From the NCBI GenBank assembly GCA_035461245.1, contig DATHVP010000054.1:1-14321 (forward strand): a DNA stretch of 14,321 bases, written 5' to 3'. Within the stretch, counting starts at the first letter, position 1. Each line of letters starts with the position of its first letter. Positions 7,761 through 14,321 of the stretch are shown here, one piece after another. The notes below the pieces were generated by a model, which saw nothing but the letters and a program-made list of their open reading frames with translations, did not search any database and was not told where the DNA came from. This stretch comes from SH-MAG3 sp035461245. GTDB lineage: Bacteria > Gemmatimonadota > Gemmatimonadetes > Longimicrobiales > RSA9. Made by a program: the position numbers and the translations under genes.

Positions 7761-8332
7761 GGTCCTGTTCGATGTTCCGCCATGGCTGCAATTGTGTCCA
7801 GCACGGCCGGCAGCACGTCATGTCCATGTGCCCATAGTTCATCGTAACGCCGAGCCGCTTTCGCCACGGACGGGGCGTGACGGATGATACACGTCAGGGC
7901 CGGGCCGTCCACGGGCGGAGTGCTGAAGAAGTGCGCGCCCATGAGGCAGGCCGTGGAGTGTTGAAGCGAGCCGTCGCCGTCGTCGGCCGGCTCCATGCCG
8001 CGGAACACGGAGAAGTCCGGTAGCCATTCCGCCATGCCGGCACTGCGTATCTCGACCCGGCCGGATGTAAGAAACGCCAGCAGCGTGCTCAGCCGGCGCT
8101 GTGCACGGTCGCCTGCACCGAACTGCGTGAGTTCGCCGTAGTCCAGTCTACCGAGGAGGATCCTGCACCGGCGGACGTGCCCGGTCTCGGCCGGCGCCAG
8201 GTCAATGGCGGCCAGCCGGATGCGTGCGACGGCGAAGTCCGCCTGCACCGACGCGCTCAGCAGCGAGCCGATGATGTCCCTGACCAGTGGGCGGTGCCGC
8301 TCGTCAAGCAGCAGGTTCGTGGGCGATGCCAT
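7757..8332 (-). CDS. Degenerate PLD-like protein of methylase-helicase operon
   Basis: This 191-residue protein is not assigned to a family with certainty. Its layout recalls the helicase-associated phospholipase-D-like fold. ADFAVARIRLAAIDL (31-45) resembles the first strand and helix, RRCRILLGRLDYGE (54-67) the next strand, and ACLMGAHFFSTPP (128-140) the slot of the usual vGSsNfT motif. The segment where HxK would be expected reads PDFSVFRGM (105-113), so the HKD catalytic residues appear lost. ARRYDELWAHGHDVLP near the C-terminus also resembles this group. It begins inside the methylase gene (29-bp overlap) and ends in the ATGA shared with the helicase, so it is almost certainly made with both. 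A scaffold or DNA-binding role is inference. ATG 8330-8332 is chosen because the upstream part of the frame (to 8635) only shadows the methylase. Confidence 0.75.
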   Translation of the reverse strand: MASPTNLLLDERHRPLVRDIIGSLLSASVQADFAVARIRLAAIDLAPAETGHVRRCRILLGRLDYGELTQFGAGDRAQRRLSTLLAFLTSGRVEIRSAGMAEWLPDFSVFRGMEPADDGDGSLQHSTACLMGAHFFSTPPVDGPALTCIIRHAPSVAKAARRYDELWAHGHDVLPAVLDTIAAMAEHRTGP

Positions 8333-11300
8333 TGGCGTCCGTCCGTCGTTCGGGTTGTGTGCCGCTGTTGCCTGCGCTGCCGGTGCGCAGCCATGTATCG
8401 AATTCCCGCAGCGCGCCGAGCTGGCCAGGCCCGATGCCATAGCTGGCCGCAGCGATCTCATCGAGTGTTGCGCGCTCGGACGGCGTGCAGCCGCCCCGGG
8501 CGTGGGCCCTGTGGGCGATGGCCGTGAGCTGCTCAGCGCAGCCGTTCGTTCTCCAGTCGACGGGCAGTGGCAGTACGGCGATGGTCCAGGCGAAGAACCG
8601 GAAGTGAGCGTCCTTGGCCCGTTCCGCGATGGCACGGGCGAAGAGACGTACCGGCAGGGAGTTCAGGTACGCCGACAGCAGCATGGACTCGTCGGCACTC
8701 GACGTCGCAATGAAGTAGACGGTGTTCAGCGGCAGCACCGGGACCTGGGTACCGACGAAGCTGCGCGTGGTGGCCGGTACCGCCGCTGCGCGCAGGTCCG
8801 ACGCCAGGTCCGCCCACACGACCTTGTGGCCGAGACTCAGAGGCGACAGCCGCTGCAGCGTGCCCAGACGATCATCTGTCTGCTTCAGCCGTCCCCGGTG
8901 CCGGCGGAGGTAGCGCGCAAGTCGCGGCGGTGTTGGTGCCGGCCCACCGCCGTTGCATGGCACCCAGAGCACGTGCCGGTCAATGGCCACCCGCCAGGGC
9001 GTCACGTCCGTGCCGCGCAGAACGGGACGTAACGCACTCGCTTCGACGTACGCCGTGTATGCATTCCGGCCCTGGTCCGTGGCGGCGCGGTAGTATCCTT
9101 CCGTACGGACCCGTGCCAGGTCACCGAGCTTTGGCTCAGCGTCCCGTACGATGAGCACATCGTTACTGCCGGTCATGATGCCCCGGCGAATGGTCGTGGC
9201 CGCGCCGAAAGTAGTCCCGGTGCGCTGCATGGCCCGGAGCACCTCGCGGCATGCCGGCGGCACGAGCAGCCAGGGTGCCTGGGTGTCGCCACGGACAAGT
9301 GGCAGTTCGGCATGCGGCACGTCGAATTCCAACGTATGGCCGCCAGCCCGGCGCAGCGCAACGCTGACGTTGCTGTTTGACCTGCTGCTGTCCAACGCCG
9401 CGCCGCCGGCTTCGTCCGCCCCCCGGTGGTTGTCCGGCCGACTGTGCATGATCAGCACGGACGTGAACGCGTCTGCGTCGAACACGGCGCGGTGGTCGAG
9501 GCTGTGGTCCTCGATGGCCACGAGTTCGGCCTGGGCCAGCACCAGGTCCCGGGCGCCGCCAGCATAGAGCGAGCGCATCAGCTTCGCCGGCAGGAGCATG
9601 GCCAGCGTCCCGTGATCAGAGAGCAGCCGAAGCGACCGCTCGAGGAACAGCAGCGACAGGTCCACCTGACCGGCTGCACCCGTTGTCAGGCCTGCCAGCT
9701 TCTCGCCGGCTGGCCACCCCGCGCGGGCGCACACATGAAAACGCTGCCTCAGCAGCTGCCTCACGGTGGGCGGCCAGTGATGTGCGCGAACCCAGGGCGG
9801 ATTGCTGAGTATGAGGTCGAAGCCGTCTGCCGCCTCCGCGAAATGCACGCGAAAGCTGAAGAACGGCAAGCGCTTCGAACCGCCGATATCGCCGCGGAAC
9901 CCCTGCAGTTCAGCTGCCCGTCGCTCGGCCGCGACAAGCTGACGCGCGGCACTGGCAGCGTGGGGCATCGGCTCACCGAACAGGTCCAGGTCCGCCGCCC
10001 TGGCGGCAAGCTCACGCCGCTCCCATTGCATGCGGCCGTCGAGCGCTTCCAGCCACGTCAGCGCCAGCTCCCGCTCCAGGCTGTTCAGCCGTGCCCGCAG
10101 CGCGGGCTTCTCGGCGGGACCCGCGCGCAGGTACGCGGCGGACGCGGGCTCGACGTCGGCGATGAGCCGGCGCAGGCCCGGGGGCGCTGTGCTGTCCAGT
10201 GCCCGCCCGTTGATGGCGATGCCGAGGTCCAGCGGGTCCACGAGCGCGTCGCCCTGGCGGATACGCCGGTCGAGGTTGGGCAGCGGGGTCACCTCCCGGT
10301 CATGGGCGGCGGGCAGCAGGCCGAGCCACAGGCGCAGCGAGCAGATGAGTGCAGCGTCATCCAGCAGGTCCACGCCGTGCAGACTCCGGGCGACGATGTC
10401 ACCGCGCACCGCCAGCGACGCATCCGGCTCCGGCGTCCCCTGCAATCGCAGCCTGGACAGGCGCGCCATGACGCCGAGGAGAAACGCGCCGGACCCGCAC
10501 GCGGGATCGAGGACACGCAGGTTCGCCGCCGTCCGGACCGTCTGTCGAAGCACGTCGCGGGAGACGACGACGTCGCCTTCACCGTTCACGATCTGCCGCG
10601 CCACGTTTCCGGGCAGGTCCAGCCGCCGGGCAAGGTGCAGCGACAACGCATGGCGCACGACACGGTCCACCACCTCTGCAGGCGTGTAGAAGGTGCCGGT
10701 GCGGCCTCGTCGCTCGCCGCTCATGAGCCCCTCGAAGATCCGGCCAAGCATCTCCGGATCAACCTCGGCGCCCTGCTCGGCGTCCACTGCCTGGTCCGCC
10801 GCATCGTTGCTGGTGAAGCGGTACTTCTCGAGAAGGTTGCCGAATACGCGCGCCATGACCCCGTCCGGCAGGTCGAGCCGGTCGTGCTCCGTCTCCAGCC
10901 GGTGCGCTTCGAACAGCCCTCCGTTCAGGTACGGCAACTCGCCCAGCGCCCGCGCCGCAGCAGTCCGCTCCTCAGGTCGCCGGTTGAGCACCCCGAAGAA
11001 CAACGTCCGAAGGGCGCCGCGGAAGAAGCTGCATCGTCGTGAACGGCCCAGCGTCCCGGCCAGCAGTTCCGGCATGAAGCGCAGGTCGCCGTCGAGTACC
11101 CCCCGTCGTTGCAGGAAGTACAGGAACATGAGCCGTGACAACAGCAGCAGCGCCAGTGCATCCCGTTCCGGCACGGCGTCCGCAGGCACGCCCGTCCAGC
11201 TGCGAGCTACCATGTCCCTCACGGCGACGATGTCACGGAAGAAACGATGGCCCAGGCGCGCACGCCCAAGTGCCGCCGTCATCCGCACCGCCGCCGACAC

Positions 11301-11720
11301 GTCGGCCTCGCCGCCGCATCGGACTAGTTCTGCCACAAGCTCGATGTCCGACAACCGGATGGTGCGCGGCTCCAGCACCGCGTGACATAGCGGTGCGCCA
11401 GGCGCACTCATGGCGAGTGTCACACGGCGCCGCCCGGGCTCGTTCATGACAAGCAGGTGATGGGCGACGACGTCGTGCCTGCGGAGGGAGCGGGCCAGTG
11501 CCGGAAGGTCCGACGGCACGCAGGGACGTCGCCAGTCCACGACGTACGCCCGCAATATCGAACGTCGCGTCCATGTCACCCGCCGCGCGCCTGGCAGTGT
11601 GACCTGAGATGCAGGCAGTTCGCGCAGCGGCCGGGTGAAGCCGAGCTTCTGCAGCAGGCCCCGGGTTCCGCCCCGATCGGCAAGGGCGCGGATGAGGGAG
11701 GAGATGGCATCGTCGTTCAT
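8304..11720 (-). CDS. Eco57I/TaqI-class adenine DNA methyltransferase
   Basis: This 1138-residue protein is predicted to methylate N6 of adenine in a specific DNA site using S-adenosylmethionine. Residues 1-175 are an N-terminal domain of unknown function. Residues 190-350 form the helical module typical of type IIG/ISP-like methylases (LMFLYFLQRRGVLDGD, LPYLNGGLFE, ILGRIFEGL-like, TGTFYTPAEVV). Motif I DPACGSG starts at D405 and the catalytic NPPW is at 640-643. From about 845 there is a TaqI-like specificity domain (RRGIMTGSNDVLIV, VLRGTDVTPW, FFAWTIAVLPLP). No PD-(D/E)xK nuclease signature was seen, although many relatives fuse one at the N-terminus. It is the first gene of the operon, 91 bp from divergent apaG. 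The ATG at 11720 has only a weak GGCGGC upstream. Confidence 0.93.
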   Translation of the reverse strand: MNDDAISSLIRALADRGGTRGLLQKLGFTRPLRELPASQVTLPGARRVTWTRRSILRAYVVDWRRPCVPSDLPALARSLRRHDVVAHHLLVMNEPGRRRVTLAMSAPGAPLCHAVLEPRTIRLSDIELVAELVRCGGEADVSAAVRMTAALGRARLGHRFFRDIVAVRDMVARSWTGVPADAVPERDALALLLLSRLMFLYFLQRRGVLDGDLRFMPELLAGTLGRSRRCSFFRGALRTLFFGVLNRRPEERTAAARALGELPYLNGGLFEAHRLETEHDRLDLPDGVMARVFGNLLEKYRFTSNDAADQAVDAEQGAEVDPEMLGRIFEGLMSGERRGRTGTFYTPAEVVDRVVRHALSLHLARRLDLPGNVARQIVNGEGDVVVSRDVLRQTVRTAANLRVLDPACGSGAFLLGVMARLSRLRLQGTPEPDASLAVRGDIVARSLHGVDLLDDAALICSLRLWLGLLPAAHDREVTPLPNLDRRIRQGDALVDPLDLGIAINGRALDSTAPPGLRRLIADVEPASAAYLRAGPAEKPALRARLNSLERELALTWLEALDGRMQWERRELAARAADLDLFGEPMPHAASAARQLVAAERRAAELQGFRGDIGGSKRLPFFSFRVHFAEAADGFDLILSNPPWVRAHHWPPTVRQLLRQRFHVCARAGWPAGEKLAGLTTGAAGQVDLSLLFLERSLRLLSDHGTLAMLLPAKLMRSLYAGGARDLVLAQAELVAIEDHSLDHRAVFDADAFTSVLIMHSRPDNHRGADEAGGAALDSSRSNSNVSVALRRAGGHTLEFDVPHAELPLVRGDTQAPWLLVPPACREVLRAMQRTGTTFGAATTIRRGIMTGSNDVLIVRDAEPKLGDLARVRTEGYYRAATDQGRNAYTAYVEASALRPVLRGTDVTPWRVAIDRHVLWVPCNGGGPAPTPPRLARYLRRHRGRLKQTDDRLGTLQRLSPLSLGHKVVWADLASDLRAAAVPATTRSFVGTQVPVLPLNTVYFIATSSADESMLLSAYLNSLPVRLFARAIAERAKDAHFRFFAWTIAVLPLPVDWRTNGCAEQLTAIAHRAHARGGCTPSERATLDEIAAASYGIGPGQLGALREFDTWLRTGSAGNSGTQPERRTDANGIAHEPAA

Positions 11721-11811
11721 GCCGCCAATCCCGCACCGAAACCGGGGCGTTTACATGGCAGGACGGGACCGATCTTGCCACGACCCCTTCAGGCAGCGAG
11801 ACTGCACCGCC

Positions 11812-12222
11812 ATGCAGCCAATGTTCTACAGGATGACTGAGGGGATGCGCATCACGGTGCGCCCCCATTTCGCCGCGGACCATTCCGATCCCATGGAGCC
11901 GCGGTACGTGTTCGTCTATCGGATCCGCATTGAAAACACCGGCGACCGGACGGCGCAGCTGCTGTGGCGGCACTGGCGCATCCATGACGTCGTGGCGGGT
12001 GACAGTGAAGTGGCAGGGGAGGGCGTCATCGGCGAACAGCCGGTGCTGGCGCCCGGCGACTCGCACGAATACGAGAGCTTCTGCGTGTTGCGCGGCCCGG
12101 CGGGCCACATGGAAGGGTGGTACGAGTTCAGCCGCCCGGACGGCAGCTCATTCCGTGCGCAGATCCCGCGTTTCCTCCTGGACGCCAGCGGGGATCCGCC
12201 GCCGGACCTGCCCCAGGCCTAG
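11812..12222 (+). CDS. apaG: ApaG family protein
   Basis: This 136-residue protein is a single ApaG (DUF525) domain, a fibronectin-III-like beta sandwich. The matching blocks are ITVRPHF, YVFVYRIRIENTG, QLLWRHWRIHD, EVAGEGVIGEQPVLAPGDSH and MEGWYEFSRPDG. Length is close to the usual 125 residues. ApaG is a conserved bacterial protein of uncertain biochemical role, linked historically to diadenosine tetraphosphate and to cobalt/magnesium phenotypes. Several in-frame ATGs cluster at 11812, 11821, 11833 and 11845, none with a strong ribosome binding site; MFYRMTEG at 11821 is an equally plausible start. It converges with tdk, 36 bp apart. Confidence 0.9.
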   Translation: MQPMFYRMTEGMRITVRPHFAADHSDPMEPRYVFVYRIRIENTGDRTAQLLWRHWRIHDVVAGDSEVAGEGVIGEQPVLAPGDSHEYESFCVLRGPAGHMEGWYEFSRPDGSSFRAQIPRFLLDASGDPPPDLPQA

Positions 12223-12258
12223 TGAAAGGCCATGTCCGGCGTCGCATGGCGTCGGGCT

Positions 12259-12870
12259 TCAGGCGTCCAGCAGCGGAATCTGGGATCGGAGCACTGACGG
12301 TACTTCATGGCAGGCGCGGCAGCGGGCCTCGTAGGATTCCAGCCCGCCAACGTGGATGGTCGGGCCTTCCGCCGGCGCCGGCCTACCGTCAATGAGGCGC
12401 TGGTTGCGTGTGGCCAGGGCGCCGCACTTCACGCAGATCGCCTGCAGCTTGTCCACCCTTTCCGCCACGGCCAGGAGCTGCCCCATGGGGCCAAAGGGTT
12501 CACCCCGGAAATCCATGTCCGTGCCTGCGAGTATGACACGGATACCGGCGTCGGCCAGCGCGTTGGCTACCTCGACAACTCCATGGTCCAGGAACTGGAC
12601 CTCGTCCACTGCGACGACCTCCGTTCCCTTCCGGAACCGTTCCATGATCTCCACCGAGCTGGATATGGGCTCCGATTCGATGCGGCCCCCGTCATGGGTA
12701 CTGACTACCTGAAGACCGCCGTAGCGCTCATCCAGGTGGGACTTGAACACCTGCACGTTGCGACGCGCCAGCACCGCGCGCCGCACCCGGCGCAGCAGTT
12801 CCTCTGACTTGCCGCTGAACATGACTCCACTGACGACCTCGATCCAGCCGCCTCTCCCTGCGTATTCCAT
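12259..12870 (-). CDS. tdk: Thymidine kinase, type II
   Basis: This 203-residue protein phosphorylates thymidine to dTMP with ATP in the cytosol, in pyrimidine salvage. The P-loop is GVMFSGKSEEL (15-25), the Walker-B-like DEVQF starts at D89 with catalytic E90, and GTDMDFRGEPFGPM (116-129) matches the substrate-binding region. A structural zinc site is formed by C146/C149 and C184/C187. GGLESYEARC is the family's thymidine-binding lasso. Length is normal. The ATG at 12870 is chosen because GGWIEVVSG follows closely, as in homologues; the frame runs to 12921 but through a hairpin. No strong ribosome binding site is seen. Confidence 0.94.
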   Translation of the reverse strand: MEYAGRGGWIEVVSGVMFSGKSEELLRRVRRAVLARRNVQVFKSHLDERYGGLQVVSTHDGGRIESEPISSSVEIMERFRKGTEVVAVDEVQFLDHGVVEVANALADAGIRVILAGTDMDFRGEPFGPMGQLLAVAERVDKLQAICVKCGALATRNQRLIDGRPAPAEGPTIHVGGLESYEARCRACHEVPSVLRSQIPLLDA

Positions 12871-12882
12871 GTCGTGGATTCT

Positions 12883-12904
12883 ACGTCCGGGCACTCCCGG
12901 ACGT
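12883..12904 (-). promoter_or_regulatory. Perfect 9-bp hairpin just upstream of tdk
   Basis: ACGTCCGGG (12883-12891) and CCCGGACGT (12896-12904) pair perfectly around a 4-nt loop, ending 12 nt before the tdk ATG. A possible -10 (TGTAAT on minus, 12929-12934) lies upstream without a good -35. If transcription starts there, the hairpin is in the 5' leader next to the ribosome site and could affect translation. No T-tract follows, so a terminator is less likely. Confidence 0.45.
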
Positions 12905-13120
12905 CCAGCGGCCGCAGGCATCCAAATGATTACAGTCCTTGACTTTTCGCCGATCCGTCATGCATCTTCATACCGGGTACCATTCAATAGCGGATACAAA
13001 TCCCCCGGACACCGCTGGTTCCCCCCAGCAGTCCGAGACAGATCGGCTGTTGCGACGACGCGACAGCACAGGCCTCGCCAGCAGCGGGGAGCCGTACGTA
13101 TCAGGGGGGAACCCTCGTAC

Positions 13121-14113
13121 ATGAGCGCGTCAGCATCGATGCAGATGGAGCGGAACGTCGATCGACTTCTCCGATCGCTTGTCGGTGTACTCGATTATGC
13201 GGCGACATGGTCTGACACCCGGCGACTGCAGCGTCTGGACATCCTCAAGGACGCAGCCGTCGAGGAGCACCAGCTCGTCCGTAACGTCGTCTCCGGCCTG
13301 GGCGCCGGCTGCGGCATCCGCCTGGAACGCAGTTCGGTTCGCGTCTTCGCCTGCCAGAAGATGTTCGAGTCCCTGCCGCTGAGCGGCCCGTCGGCAGCCG
13401 GATCAGCCGGACGCGGGCAGGCTGCGACGTCGCGGCCGGAAGCGTCCGCGCCGCTGGCCGCGTCGCGCCCGGGCAGGGAAGCTCCCCTCAATGGCAATGG
13501 CCATCATCCCCCGGCAGTAACGCGCCGGCCCGGCGACGGGTCAGCGGGAGCCTCTCCCGCCCCACCGCCTGCCGTGGAGCCGCCGGTCCCGATGGTGAGC
13601 CGCCCCGCGGGTACCGCGCGGTCGAGCTTCCAGGTTATCGGTGGGGACCGCCCTGCACAGACATGGCCCTCCGGGGATGCAGGCATCATTCGCCCTGGGC
13701 ACGGTTCCCAGGGACATGTCAGCGCTATCCGCCTCGATCAGCTGGAATTTGAGAATCGCGGCGCAACGTTGCGCTGCCGCGTGGTGCTGTCGGCGGGCGA
13801 ACACGTGTACTCGGCCATCGCGGAGACGCCGGGCGGCGGCGCAGCGGAGGCGGACCTCGCCGCCGGCGTGACGCTGGACGCGTTGCGAGCCGGTTCCCTG
13901 ACGACCGCCCGGATGGAAGGCGTCGGCTTTACCGCCATCAATGGTCGCACCTACATCGTTGCGGCGCTGCGAGAGCCTGGCGCCGCGGAGGTCCGTGCCG
14001 GCTCTGCGCCCGTGCAGGACAGCGTGGGCCGTGCCGCGGCCGTAGCGATGCTGGCGGCAGTCGGCCCTGTCGCCATGGAACACCAGGAACCAGCCAGCCT
14101 TCGGCTCGGCTGA
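13121..14113 (+). CDS. Two-domain protein of unknown function, disordered linker
   Basis: This 330-residue protein is not recognised as a named family. An N-terminal domain (about 35-85) contains LVRNVVSGLGAGCGIRLERS, a helix-strand arrangement. Residues 86-200 are rich in Pro, Ala, Gly and Ser and are probably disordered. A C-terminal alpha/beta domain (about 203-315) alternates strands and helices: IRLDQLEFENRGATLRCRVV, then ADLAAGVTLDALRAG, FTAINGRTYIVAAL and GRAAAVAMLAAVG. The pattern loosely recalls the regulatory domain of 2-isopropylmalate synthase, but this is weak. No signal peptide or membrane helix is seen. The ATG at 13121 follows AGGGGGGA (13103-13110) with a 10-nt gap. The open frame reaches back to 12743 through tdk antisense and is rejected. 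It is divergent from tdk. Confidence 0.75.
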   Translation: MSASASMQMERNVDRLLRSLVGVLDYAATWSDTRRLQRLDILKDAAVEEHQLVRNVVSGLGAGCGIRLERSSVRVFACQKMFESLPLSGPSAAGSAGRGQAATSRPEASAPLAASRPGREAPLNGNGHHPPAVTRRPGDGSAGASPAPPPAVEPPVPMVSRPAGTARSSFQVIGGDRPAQTWPSGDAGIIRPGHGSQGHVSAIRLDQLEFENRGATLRCRVVLSAGEHVYSAIAETPGGGAAEADLAAGVTLDALRAGSLTTARMEGVGFTAINGRTYIVAALREPGAAEVRAGSAPVQDSVGRAAAVAMLAAVGPVAMEHQEPASLRLG

Positions 14114-14181
14114 TCGCGAACCGTTAACTACCAACTATGGAATAAAAGGGAGCCCCCGGACCGCTCAGCCCATACGCAGTA

Positions 14182-14211
14182 TAGCGGAGCCCAGCAAGCG
14201 AAGTAGCGGAG
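14182..14211 (+). repeat. Direct repeat TAGCGGAG, two copies
   Basis: TAGCGGAG occurs at 14182-14189 and 14204-14211, 22 bp apart start to start, or about two helical turns. It lies in the 152-bp gap between the unknown two-domain gene and the next reading frame. It may be a regulator site or part of leader RNA structure. A short inverted repeat ATAC-GCA-GTAT (14172-14182) abuts it. Two copies of 8 bp could be chance. Confidence 0.3.
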
Positions 14212-14250
14212 AGTCGCGACCATATTTTTAGCGGTCGACGTCGCTCCGGG

Positions 14251-14259
14251 AGGAGGTGA
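14251..14259 (+). promoter_or_regulatory. Near-ideal Shine-Dalgarno AGGAGGTGA
   Basis: AGGAGGTGA is complementary to the 16S rRNA 3' end over nine bases and ends 6 nt before a GTG codon. It is the strongest ribosome site in the window and fixes the GTG start of the truncated frame that follows. Confidence 0.75.
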
Positions 14260-14265
14260 GTCTGG

Positions 14266-14321
14266 GTGATCGAGTCTTTTATGGACATGGTGGGCGCGCT
14301 GGTTAGCCTGCTGAGCGGCGG
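14266..14321 (+). CDS. Start of a hydrophobic reading frame, cut by window edge
   Basis: The GTG at 14266 opens a frame reading MIESFMDMVGALVSLLSG before the window ends, so only 18 complete codons are visible. The visible part is an amphipathic to hydrophobic helix without the positive charges of a classical signal peptide. The very strong ribosome site argues that it is translated. It might be a short peptide or the N-terminus of a longer protein, and no function can be assigned. It lies 152 bp after the unknown two-domain gene on the same strand. Confidence 0.55.
   Translation, partial: MIESFMDMVGALVSLLSG

Noticed and set aside
5766..7847. 693-residue open frame on plus, antisense to the helicase
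   Set aside because: It is a GC-driven mirror of a gene with intact helicase motifs; its translation is His/Arg/Gly-rich without domains or a ribosome site.
9426..11042. 538-residue open frame on plus, antisense to the methylase
   Set aside because: The opposite strand carries conserved methylase motifs; this frame has low-complexity composition and no recognisable domain.
5361..11720. Full DISARM or BREX system
   Set aside because: No drmA, drmB, pglZ or brxC-like gene is present in the window; only a methylase, an SNF2 helicase and a small PLD-like protein are.
12743..13120. Upstream extension of the unknown two-domain protein
   Set aside because: It overlaps the tdk 5' end antisense and the divergent promoter region; the ATG at 13121 has a purine-rich ribosome site.

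Overview
This is a high-GC bacterial window with short gaps, frequent divergent gene pairs and strong purine-rich ribosome binding sites. The style of ApaG and thymidine kinase, and the GC-rich hybrid kinase, suggest Gemmatimonadota or a similar high-GC lineage. That is an impression from protein style, not a search result. No integrase, transposase, CRISPR array or rRNA was seen.

Layout. Bases 1-2750 are housekeeping or regulatory: an ECF-type sigma factor gene (minus) with a recognisable promoter and a hairpin in its leader; a divergent GreA-like C-terminal-domain protein (minus); a DinB-like metal-binding protein (plus); and a small DUF2892/YgaP-like membrane protein (minus). Bases 2779-5175 hold a large soluble hybrid histidine kinase (three PAS domains, HisKA, HATPase, receiver) on plus. 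It converges on a tRNA-Asn(GUU) gene on minus, which has its own terminator.

Bases 5361-11720 are the accessory core, a tightly overlapped three-gene minus-strand operon. Its order is a 1138-aa Eco57I/TaqI-class adenine methyltransferase, a 191-aa protein that looks like a degenerate phospholipase-D-like domain, and a 799-aa SNF2-type helicase. The overlaps (29 bp and an ATGA) imply translational coupling. The cassette resembles defence loci that combine DNA modification with a helicase, such as class 1 DISARM (drmD plus drmMI). However, drmA, drmB and any recognisable nuclease are absent from the window, and the genes to either side are ordinary chromosomal ones. I regard it as a complete compact cassette of unassigned type. 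Its 3' end runs into the tRNA-Asn gene: the tRNA's apparent -35/-10 promoter lies inside the last codons of the helicase gene.

Bases 11812-14321 return to core genes: apaG (plus), convergent thymidine kinase tdk (minus, with a perfect hairpin just upstream), and a divergent two-domain protein of unknown function (plus) with a long disordered linker. After a roughly 150-bp leader-like region comes the start of a short hydrophobic reading frame with a near-ideal ribosome binding site, cut by the window edge.
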